Assembly (NCBI GenBank): GCA_003635195.1
Contig: PYIY01000201.1
Span: 23,483-87,482 of the forward strand
Length of the DNA: 64,000 bases
Reading direction: 5' to 3'
From: Candidatus Poribacteria bacterium
GTDB lineage: Bacteria > Poribacteria > WGA-4E > WGA-3G
This document shows positions 42,673-49,915 of this stretch, piece by piece; position 1 is the stretch's first letter, and the number at the start of each line of letters is the position of its first letter. A program made the position numbers and the translations under genes. Below the pieces are notes generated by a model. That model had not been told where the DNA came from. It ran no database searches and saw only the letters and a list, made by a program, of their open reading frames with translations.

Positions 42673-44172
42673 CTAACAGTTTTCATATAAGGCACGTAGG
42701 AATTTTCCTATACCTTGCGCATCGCGCCCTGTTTTCCCACTACTACACATACGTTCCCAGTGTTTACTCAACACATTGGATTTTCTCTGGGATTGAATTA
42801 GATGGCTGGGGTCGTTTGAAAAGTTTTTGGGTGATTTGAGATCAAGAGTGCCATCCGCTTTTCTTTCGGCGTAGGTGCTATAATCAACGAGTTCAATCGT
42901 CAGCATGTTGCTACAATTTCCTTGGATGTTAGCGAGCCAGCGTAAAAAATCGCTACAGTATTTTTCAACGCAATCGAGGCTACCTGATGCGTATTGGATA
43001 TTCCTTCTTTCAAAGAAATGAACATACCATGGAGCACGATATACATCTCGACTATGCTCAGCAATTTGGGTGAGTGCCGGGTGATAGACACTTAGGTATG
43101 TAAAAGCAAAACGCGCCAATTTTCCAATACTTGAACGAACGTTTTCACCATCCGGTAGATCTGTCCATTGAAGGAGATTCGTATTGCTACGAGATGCCAT
43201 GCGATATTCAGCATTTTGATCATTTCCAATATCTTTTTGGAAAAAATCAATTGCCGCCAAGGCGGCATAGAGTTCAATGAAATGAGGTGCATTCTTTTGC
43301 CTTCCTCCGCCAGGAGCGTTTTCCACATCAACTCTAAATTTATCACCTAAAAGGTAAACTGCATTATAGATACCTGTTCGATTCCAGAGGTGATAATGCT
43401 TCAAAGCCGTTTGTGTATTCATTAGAAATTGGTTGGATTTTGCTTTGAGATTTGCTTTGAGTTTACCGTCATCTCCATCATCTGCGTCATCTGTGCCATC
43501 ACTATCATCTCCACCATCTGTGTCATCTTCATCATCTCTGAACTTAAAATAGGGGAGAATTAGTGCGCCGCCGAGTGTGACATCTAAGTTTTTATCATCA
43601 TTAAGGATCTTCGCGATAGTTGGGAATCCAGATGCACCTGTCCCCCCAAAAATTGAAGCGGCCAAAAACACCTTTGTCACTCCGTCATCATTTTTAATTT
43701 TATCGCAAAATGCTCTCCATGTTGCATCCTTGGCTAAATCTACTGTCTTTGCTATAACAGCTGAGCCGATTGATGGATGACCACGAAACCCTTCATCTAA
43801 GGGACACTCTTTTTCTAAACGACTATATAAGACATCAAAAAGTTTACCAGCGGGTGAATCCCGAAAATTATCGTAGTGAAAGAACTCTTTTAATTTTGGA
43901 TTAGTGTCGTTAAACGGTGTCCATGGTATAGGGTCAGCACGATCAATTCTCGTTTTCAGCAAATTTGTCTGTCCGAGGTCAAGTCGATCTTTACACTCCA
44001 TATAATAAGTAAGTGTATCCGCAACGCGGGCACGACTGCCATTTGAAGCATCAGGATCAACAAAAAGAAGGTGCAAATCTCCATCTGGCATCATTCCTGC
44101 CGCGGCGAGATGAATCAGGGATTCAAGACATTTTGCCCCTGTTCCGCCAATGCCAATCGCGTAATAACTCAT
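42673..44172 (-). CDS. FtsZ/tubulin-superfamily GTPase-like protein
   Basis: A 499-residue protein with the tubulin-type nucleotide pocket. The first loop is YAIGIGGTGAKCLE (residues 4-17), and the signature loop SIFGGTGASGF lies at 173-183, equivalent to GGGTGTG of FtsZ. A highly acidic insertion (residues 213-236, mainly Asp) interrupts the middle. The C-terminal half is helical and unlike FtsZ. The start at 44172 follows TAGGAGG at a proper distance. Such distant FtsZ-like families have been proposed, with vWA and OmpA partners, to form membrane-remodelling systems. It sits between the vWA-lipoprotein side and the actin-like ATPase. Confidence 0.82.
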   Translation of the reverse strand: MSYYAIGIGGTGAKCLESLIHLAAAGMMPDGDLHLLFVDPDASNGSRARVADTLTYYMECKDRLDLGQTNLLKTRIDRADPIPWTPFNDTNPKLKEFFHYDNFRDSPAGKLFDVLYSRLEKECPLDEGFRGHPSIGSAVIAKTVDLAKDATWRAFCDKIKNDDGVTKVFLAASIFGGTGASGFPTIAKILNDDKNLDVTLGGALILPYFKFRDDEDDTDGGDDSDGTDDADDGDDGKLKANLKAKSNQFLMNTQTALKHYHLWNRTGIYNAVYLLGDKFRVDVENAPGGGRQKNAPHFIELYAALAAIDFFQKDIGNDQNAEYRMASRSNTNLLQWTDLPDGENVRSSIGKLARFAFTYLSVYHPALTQIAEHSRDVYRAPWYVHFFERRNIQYASGSLDCVEKYCSDFLRWLANIQGNCSNMLTIELVDYSTYAERKADGTLDLKSPKNFSNDPSHLIQSQRKSNVLSKHWERMCSSGKTGRDAQGIGKFLRALYENC

Positions 44173-44196
44173 CAATTACCTCCTATAAAAGAATGC

Positions 44197-44661
44197 TTAC
44201 CAATAACGAATTCGTTTTGCTAATACCGGGGTATATTTAAAGGACGAAGGTGAAAATAAAACGGTGGAGATATAGTAAGATAGCAACCCATTTATTAGGA
44301 AAAAAATACATTGTTCAAGTCTAAGCCCATCCTCAGCCCGTTTAACAAAAATACAACTGGCAATAATAGCAGCAAGTGGTAAAATACACAACGCTATCCA
44401 CCACGGGCGTTTTTCAGTATCTTCCCACTTCCTAATTTTAAATACCCACTGGGCCAATCCGTACCATAAAAAGCTCGCAATTGCAGCACTCACAACGCAA
44501 ATTTGTGCCCATCCTATAAAACTCCCTATCCACTGTTGTGGTGTAATACCATCGGGGAGTTGGGGTTGATTCCTATCTAAAAACTCGCCCTGAAAATAAA
44601 CAAGCAAAACAAAAAAAGCAGTAACAATCAGGATACCAACGATATGACCTATATGTTTCAT
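44197..44661 (-). CDS. Four-helix membrane protein of the cassette
   Basis: A 154-residue integral membrane protein with about four helices (near 9-24, 47-68, 87-104 and 118-137), the first two separated by a periplasm-facing Q/P-rich loop (FLDRNQPQLPDGITPQQWIG). No family motif is recognised. An AAAGGAG site precedes the ATG. It lies 16 nt after the vWA-like lipoprotein gene and 24 nt before the tubulin-like gene, both on the same strand, so co-transcription is very likely. It could anchor the cytoplasmic NTPases. Confidence 0.65.
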   Translation of the reverse strand: MKHIGHIVGILIVTAFFVLLVYFQGEFLDRNQPQLPDGITPQQWIGSFIGWAQICVVSAAIASFLWYGLAQWVFKIRKWEDTEKRPWWIALCILPLAAIIASCIFVKRAEDGLRLEQCIFFLINGLLSYYISTVLFSPSSFKYTPVLAKRIRYW

Positions 44662-44677
44662 TTTTAGAAAGACTCCT

Positions 44678-46144
44678 TTACTGCTTTTTGATGTAGCAGT
44701 GAAATGTAGCTATTTTAGGATGATGCACATGGGCAGTTGCCCGTGAAAGCCCTTGAACGAAATGAACTAAATTAAGTGTTTTAGCACCGTTACGTTCGTC
44801 TCCCATATCCCAGTCCGAACACCATGTAGGTGCTTGATATTTATCAATTCCCGGACGCAGCGTTACTTCATAGAGATAGACGGTATTATCTGGTAGGGAC
44901 TGCCAGTCTAAACTGAAAACAACGCTGAGTTCATTATCCTCATTCTCTTTCAAAAGCATTGATGTTATTTTCAGACAGTTCTCAGCATTCTGGTCTCTTT
45001 CGATTTCTCCTATCGGAGCGTGTTTAGCAATAATATCAGGCTCAAAGAGGTTAGACGTGTTAGAATCAAAGAACATTGAATGTGGCAATGGATCGTATTT
45101 CAGTTGTTTAACAGAGATTTTGGCGGGACCGGAATTTTCCACGATTTGATAATGTTTCAAACGAGGATCTTGCTTGAAGACATTAAACTTCTCCAGATCA
45201 ATTTGGGGACCGTCACCAAATGAGGGGCCTGCAAACGACAGTAAAGTTTCGACCAGATACCGAGAAAAGATTATTGTTTTTGCGTCCGGGTTATTTGCTT
45301 TTAAGAGGTCAAAGTAGTGAGCGATGTCCGCGTGCCTCCCTAAAACCAAAAGATAGAATGGACGAAACGTTTCAGGGTTATTCGGATCACTCTCATGAGG
45401 CAGGGGAGCCTGACCAATGCCGGTGTCGTAGACCATGCCATCAAATTGGCTGCGAAGCCCAAATAGTCCAATCTCAAGCCCATTTTCAATATATTTCTCT
45501 CTGAGTTGGTTGACTAATAAAATTATATCGCTATTATCTTGAAAAAGGTCTGTTACAATAACGACTAATCGGTGTTCTTCTCTGATTTCATTGACTACTT
45601 CCCCGGGTGGGATGCCCTCTATTGAATCATCAGGCGCACCATTTACTTCCGTTTCTGATGAATCCTCAGATGGGTTACTTGCGCTGCCTGGTTCCATCCG
45701 CCTACCTATCAGCCGGTCCTCATAATCGATAATTTTTTCAATGAACGTTTCTCCATAAATATTTGTATCTTCGTAAAATTCTGTAAATCTCACTTTCAAG
45801 TAGGCATCTCTGTCAATAGGCTCAACCTGTTCACCAAAGCGAAAAAATTTTGCTACTCCATCTCTCCAACCGTTCCCAATCTCACTTTCTAAATAAGGGT
45901 AGCATATTTGGGTGTAACGCGTTGAACCCGGCACCACAAAACCTCGCATTGAGAGTGTAGCGTCAAAATAGATGTGCGCAACAAGCCTCGCCGATTTCTC
46001 TGGAATTGAGTCGGATGAGTCAAATTTAACCACTGGAATAACAGGGGATTTGGAGTCTTCACAACCTATTAGGAAAATAAAAAGGGATAGATAGATGGCA
46101 AACAGCAAAGAACTTGTTTTCCACCTTATTTTTTTTTCTTGCAT
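44678..46144 (-). CDS. vWA-like lipoprotein, first gene of the cassette
   Basis: A 488-residue lipoprotein: LLFAIYLSLFIFLIGC supplies the signal and lipobox (Cys about 28). The following domain is von Willebrand A-like, with AHIYFDATLSMRGF containing D-x-T-x-S (residues about 61-65), a close variant of the MIDAS metal site, and later VVIVTDLFQDNSD as the T-D strand. The C-terminal third (about 370-488) is beta-rich and unrecognised. It is exported and tethered to a membrane, probably acting as a ligand-binding component of the machine encoded downstream. Confidence 0.75.
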   Translation of the reverse strand: MQEKKIRWKTSSLLFAIYLSLFIFLIGCEDSKSPVIPVVKFDSSDSIPEKSARLVAHIYFDATLSMRGFVVPGSTRYTQICYPYLESEIGNGWRDGVAKFFRFGEQVEPIDRDAYLKVRFTEFYEDTNIYGETFIEKIIDYEDRLIGRRMEPGSASNPSEDSSETEVNGAPDDSIEGIPPGEVVNEIREEHRLVVIVTDLFQDNSDIILLVNQLREKYIENGLEIGLFGLRSQFDGMVYDTGIGQAPLPHESDPNNPETFRPFYLLVLGRHADIAHYFDLLKANNPDAKTIIFSRYLVETLLSFAGPSFGDGPQIDLEKFNVFKQDPRLKHYQIVENSGPAKISVKQLKYDPLPHSMFFDSNTSNLFEPDIIAKHAPIGEIERDQNAENCLKITSMLLKENEDNELSVVFSLDWQSLPDNTVYLYEVTLRPGIDKYQAPTWCSDWDMGDERNGAKTLNLVHFVQGLSRATAHVHHPKIATFHCYIKKQ

Positions 46145-46446
46145 TCTCGTGCACCAACATATAACAGTATTGATCTATTGCTCCAATGTTGCAGGTTTAT
46201 CTCATCGTTTTGGTTGTTTGGAAAGTATACCATGGTCCTAATCCAAAAATCAGAGGCATTCAGTTTTCGGTGTTCTGAGTGCATTATCGGGAATAGGCAC
46301 GCGCTGCTACGCGCAAGAATCGGGGTTAGAAACCCTTCCTACAAGCGTGTTTTTGACGATTGAATGGTTCTGTCCAAAAATAACTATCGTGAATTATAGA
46401 AAAAAAAAGAAATTTGTCAAACAAAAAATTCTGATTCAGATGGACC
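46145..46446. other. Region upstream of the cassette, with repeat and candidate promoter
   Basis: No gene is visible. A minus-strand -10-like TATACT at 46229-46224 lies about 80 nt before the vWA-like gene, but a convincing -35 is not seen. A repeat AATAGGCACGCGCTGCTACGCGC followed by ATCGGGGTTAGAAACCCTTC (about 46294-46340) matches in its last part the sequence at 17940-17960 and has a GGGGTT/AACCC hairpin. Confidence 0.5.
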
Positions 46447-47253
46447 TCATTGCTGATTCTCACGCCATTTTGCGAAATCCGCCTCGATTTCCTCCGACCA
46501 TTTGCGATCAATTTCGCCCGGCGTGTAGACCCCTTCACGTAGCCGTTGATGCCCAAACCGATCGCGGAGAGCGACTTCTTCGCCTTGTTCAACGACCTGC
46601 TGCGCGAAATGCGGCGGGATAAAGATAACACCGCCGCGCCTGCCTAAAACGACATCTCCCGGTAAAACTGTCGCCTCCGCAATCCGGATGGGGATATTGA
46701 TACCCGTCAACGTGACGTTCGCAATGCCTGTGGGGTCTACACCACGCACGAATGTAGCGAAATCAGGCAACTCGTAGATGCCGTCCAAATCTCGGATGCC
46801 ACCGTCAATAACCATGCCTGTTCCCGTTTTCGCATAGATAGAATTGCCGAGGTTATCACCGGCGAAAGTACCGTCCTTCACTTTACCGAACAGATCCACC
46901 ACAATGACATCATCGCGGACGAGCGTATCAATCACCCATGAGTTTTGCCCACCGACGCGTTCCTCTTTTTCACCTTGTGCGGAGACAGCATCGTTGAAAT
47001 CGGGACGGATCGGCACAAATGCACAGGTTACCGCTCTGCCGACGAGAATCCGATCCGGATGGAGGTTCATCCAATCGCCAGCGAATTGGAACTGATAGCC
47101 GTTGCCATGCAGTACCCCCCACGCCTGTTCAATACTAATCGCCTTCATTCGCCGAAGGATATCATCGGGGACACGCGGTCGTCCATCAGGGAACCGCTCG
47201 CCTTCCCACAGATGCGTCATCGCGAGGATGCTTTCTTTATTGATGAGTTGCAC
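46447..47253 (-). CDS. RraA family protein (HMG aldolase/RraA-like)
   Basis: A 268-residue protein of the RraA/4-hydroxy-4-methyl-2-oxoglutarate aldolase family. The core motifs are VIVVDLFGKVKDGTFAGDNLG, with the metal-proximal Gly-Asp-Asn, and TGMVIDGGIRDLDGI, carrying the Arg-Asp pair typical of the metal and substrate site. RraA of E. coli inhibits RNase E, whereas related proteins are class II aldolases; this longer form more probably is an enzyme of aromatic or methylated-acid catabolism. The start is a GTG preceded by AGGAG. It is monocistronic. Confidence 0.9.
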   Translation of the reverse strand: MQLINKESILAMTHLWEGERFPDGRPRVPDDILRRMKAISIEQAWGVLHGNGYQFQFAGDWMNLHPDRILVGRAVTCAFVPIRPDFNDAVSAQGEKEERVGGQNSWVIDTLVRDDVIVVDLFGKVKDGTFAGDNLGNSIYAKTGTGMVIDGGIRDLDGIYELPDFATFVRGVDPTGIANVTLTGINIPIRIAEATVLPGDVVLGRRGGVIFIPPHFAQQVVEQGEEVALRDRFGHQRLREGVYTPGEIDRKWSEEIEADFAKWRENQQ

Positions 47254-47341
47254 TTTGCGTCACGCTCCTATACTTGGTAAAGTCGCACTATTTGTGTTTA
47301 TTTTCGTGGGCCGGTTCCTACTTCATCTGGCAACTTGAACC

Positions 47342-47524
47342 TTAGGTATTAGGCTTTTCCTGCTTTTTTATTGGGACGACTGGTAAATCTACGTACTTGA
47401 TGCCCTGCTTCATCTGCTTCTCCTGCTGCTTTGTCATAAATTCCATATACGTCTCCAAATCACCGAAAAGAGCGACGAGACGTTTTTTGGCCTCAAGGCA
47501 TTCCTTCAAGATTTCGTCATACAT
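47342..47524 (-). CDS. Small hypothetical protein paired with a PIN-domain gene
   Basis: A 60-residue protein with a helical, charged composition (MYDEILKECLEAKKRL followed by FGDLETYMEFMTKQQEK) and no recognised family. The ATG follows TTGGAGGAA and lies inside the end of the PIN gene (8-nt overlap). Translational coupling with a VapC-like gene suggests an antitoxin or accessory role, although antitoxin genes more often precede the toxin. Confidence 0.65.
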   Translation of the reverse strand: MYDEILKECLEAKKRLVALFGDLETYMEFMTKQQEKQMKQGIKYVDLPVVPIKKQEKPNT

Positions 47525-48017
47525 GAGAGAGTTCCTCCAATATTGTCTCGGGGGTGTCGATGCAAGGCATTACAAGACCTGCATTGCGACAAACTTGTTC
47601 AATTTTCGGTTTTGTATGTGGGTTTGCAAGGTGCGCGAAATTCCACGTTGCTAAATATGGGATAGCGCGTATTGCCGAAACAGCTATATGGACAGCATCG
47701 GTGAAGGCAATTTGCGGAAGTGCTCCCTGGTCAACCAAATGTTGTGCAAAAGCTCGGTCAGAACTCTGTACAATCACAAGACTAAGCCCTTCAACTGCTC
47801 TCCGCCTATGTAATGCTTGCTCGCTATCCCCCATTGATATTTCGGCAATAACATAGTTGGATAAAACGAATTCAAAACGGGTGTCCTGCCAAAACTGCCG
47901 CGTGATTCTTTGCCGTTCCGCTGTCTTGACAGCACGACTCGGTCTAGAAACGAGGTAACTCGGAATCGTTGCATCAATGTAAACTCGGGAAATCTCGTTT
48001 TGAGAATTAGTTGTCAT
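47517..48017 (-). CDS. VapC-type PIN-domain protein
   Basis: A 166-residue PIN-fold protein. It begins SRVYIDATIPSYLVSRPS (first Asp near 15), then YVIAEISMGD (Glu near 69), FTDAVHIAVSA (Asp near 116) and YLATWNFAHLAN, a variant of the fourth motif. This subfamily, with DATIPSYL and WNFxHLAN, is common in environmental bacteria as VapC-family toxins with a small partner gene. It is upstream of the 60-residue gene with which it overlaps. RNase activity is inferred from fold. Confidence 0.85.
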   Translation of the reverse strand: MTTNSQNEISRVYIDATIPSYLVSRPSRAVKTAERQRITRQFWQDTRFEFVLSNYVIAEISMGDSEQALHRRRAVEGLSLVIVQSSDRAFAQHLVDQGALPQIAFTDAVHIAVSAIRAIPYLATWNFAHLANPHTKPKIEQVCRNAGLVMPCIDTPETILEELSHV

Positions 48018-48069
48018 ATTCTAAATGATAACACAAACTGTCTTGAAACGCAAAAAGTCAACTAAAAAC

Positions 48070-48924
48070 TTATAGACCTGCGTTCTTCCAGACCTGATCG
48101 AGCGATTCCGCAGTCGCTTTTGCTGCGTCGGCGGGTTCCATGCCGTTCACCTCTTGGCTGAAGGGTTCGGGTGTTACAGGTCCGTCGTAACCGAGCTCCG
48201 TCAGAATTTGCACCAATTCAGTGAGCGGAATTACACCGGTTTCAGCAGGGAGGCATCTGATATTATCAATCTGATCGTCAGGATCAATTCCAGCAGGGGC
48301 ATCGTTGATGTGGACGTAGACGACATCGGATGCGGAAAGTTTGCGTACATCGTCAACCGTGGAACGACAAGTGTACCAGTGCCACGTATCAAAGAGCAGT
48401 CCAACGTTTCCCGTACCGACAGCGGCGGCGAGTCCTAACATCGCATCCATTGAGTAGGCAAAGAGGTATTTAGAACCTTTGCGGCTCGTTGCGGGTCCGA
48501 TGAATTCAAGTCCGATTGAATGCCCGTGGTCTTTGAGAATCTCGGCAACACCACGTAACCGTTTAACAGAAAAGTCCCAATTTTCCTGATACGTCATATC
48601 GTTTGAAGCGGGCCCGACAACAGTGGTTGTTCGGTAACAACCGAGTTCCGCTGCGAGTGCCGCACGTTCTGGCAGCTGCGCCAAACCGGCGTAATAGTCG
48701 GCATCCGGACCGCGCCAATTGACACCGAAACCCCAACCACCCATAGCAATCCCAGCATCTGACCAGAGGTCTTTGACGTGTTGGACAGAGTGTTCTTGTG
48801 CGATTCGATTGGCTTCGTCAATGTTCAGGTCCAGACCATCAAAACCGGCGTTTTTCGCGAGGTCCAAGCCTTCTGTCATATTTGCCTGGATGCCGATTGC
48901 ACCGGTACTCAGATTTTTAAACAT
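48070..48924 (-). CDS. Sugar phosphate isomerase/epimerase (xylose isomerase-like TIM barrel)
   Basis: A 284-residue TIM-barrel enzyme of the AP endonuclease 2/xylose-isomerase-like group. Typical strands include GLDLNIDEANR near the start, HGHSIGLEFIGPA (metal-ligand Glu), VGLLFDTWHWYTCR (Asp/His), VYVHINDAP and PVTPEPFSQ, together forming a Glu-Asp-His-Glu metal centre. The start at 48924 follows a leader ACCGCAAGGAAAAT shared with other genes; the frame from 48975 contains that leader. It neighbours a dioxygenase and a Gfo/Idh/MocA gene, an association seen in inositol or sugar catabolism. Substrate unknown. Confidence 0.88.
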   Translation of the reverse strand: MFKNLSTGAIGIQANMTEGLDLAKNAGFDGLDLNIDEANRIAQEHSVQHVKDLWSDAGIAMGGWGFGVNWRGPDADYYAGLAQLPERAALAAELGCYRTTTVVGPASNDMTYQENWDFSVKRLRGVAEILKDHGHSIGLEFIGPATSRKGSKYLFAYSMDAMLGLAAAVGTGNVGLLFDTWHWYTCRSTVDDVRKLSASDVVYVHINDAPAGIDPDDQIDNIRCLPAETGVIPLTELVQILTELGYDGPVTPEPFSQEVNGMEPADAAKATAESLDQVWKNAGL

Positions 48925-48947
48925 ATTTTTATTTTCCTTGCGGTTAA
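48925..48947 (-). promoter_or_regulatory. Shared leader motif before the sugar isomerase gene
   Basis: On the minus strand TTTAACCGCAAGGAAAATAA and a short A-rich spacer precede ATG. The AAGGAAAA serves as ribosome site. It matches the leader at 26151-26172 and 12585-12606. Confidence 0.65.
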
Positions 48948-48985
48948 ACACGTGGATCTGGGACCTCACGCGCATTTGTTAAGAG

Positions 48986-49085
48986 TCGCCCTCCACTCTG
49001 CGGTGTACTTGAAGAAACACTTTCTTCGCATTGGATTTTAGCGTTTGCAAAAACCCCATAAGCGATCTGCTTCATTACGGGCTAA
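48986..49085. repeat. Dispersed intergenic repeat, copy 2
   Basis: It matches 8367-8465; 49055-49079 is identical over 25 nt to 8436-8460. It lies between the sugar isomerase and dioxygenase genes. Confidence 0.7.
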
Positions 49086-49096
49086 CATTTTTGTAG

Positions 49097-49807
49097 TTAA
49101 GAAACTAACTTTTCACCACGCAAGACTTTCGCAGCGACAGCCCACGGATAATCCTCATCCTCCGCTTTTGCATCTCGGTACGTCGGAATCCAGACCCAGC
49201 GTTCTTCGCCGGAGCGATTCGGATGACTGGAGTGGAGTGTCAAATCGTGAAAAAAGACGGCACCACCTGCTTCAATCTCTGCGGTGACAGCAAGGTTTTC
49301 GTCAACTGCCCCCGGACGGAGTCGATTCCCAAACCCGTGTCCATCATCGGCATCGCCATCGTGGACAATGGCAGATTTATGCGAACCCGGAAATAGCTTG
49401 AGACACCCGTTTTCAACGGTTGCGTCGTCAAGTGCCACCCAGATCGAGACTTTGTGTGCGCCGTACCAATACGACCAATCCTGGTGCCAAGGGCTTGCGA
49501 ACGTCATCGATTTACTCTTGAAAACTACCTTATCGCTCAGAAACTCAATATCCGGTGCGAGAACGCCCTCCAAGATGTCAAGTAACCGTGCGTCCCCGAC
49601 TGCGGTTTGAAAAACTGGACTCCGCGCAGCTAAACCGACACACACGCCGTGTCCAGCGACGGTCCCCGTCTCCGCTTTAACGGTTTCCAAGATGTCGATG
49701 CATTCTAATTTAAGCCGTTGAACTTCGTCTCGCGTGAACAAGTTCGGTGCGATAGCAAAACCGGTTTCTGCGAAATCGTTGCTTAGCGTTGTTATATCAA
49801 GTGCCAT
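49097..49807 (-). CDS. Phytanoyl-CoA dioxygenase family protein
   Basis: A 236-residue Fe(II)/2-oxoglutarate oxygenase. The ligands are the HxD in SPWHQDWSYWYG (near residues 106-108) and a His in DLTLHSSHPNRSGEERW (near 196-204), in which the Arg would bind 2-oxoglutarate. The opening LSNDFAETGFAIAPNLF is typical. It is not closely similar to the tandem pair at 22.8-24.3 kb. Its leader has a weak version of the shared AAGGGAAAATTAAA motif. It lies among sugar isomerase and Gfo/Idh/MocA genes, so a substrate from that pathway is possible. Confidence 0.9.
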   Translation of the reverse strand: MALDITTLSNDFAETGFAIAPNLFTRDEVQRLKLECIDILETVKAETGTVAGHGVCVGLAARSPVFQTAVGDARLLDILEGVLAPDIEFLSDKVVFKSKSMTFASPWHQDWSYWYGAHKVSIWVALDDATVENGCLKLFPGSHKSAIVHDGDADDGHGFGNRLRPGAVDENLAVTAEIEAGGAVFFHDLTLHSSHPNRSGEERWVWIPTYRDAKAEDEDYPWAVAAKVLRGEKLVS

Positions 49808-49915
49808 TCTTTTAATTTTCCCTTAGTTGAAGACAGCAGCCTGCAACAACGGCGCAGGCGGGTATGAGAAAAAACGTCAAGAAACCTATTACCTCATTTA
49901 ACGCCTTGCGAATAA

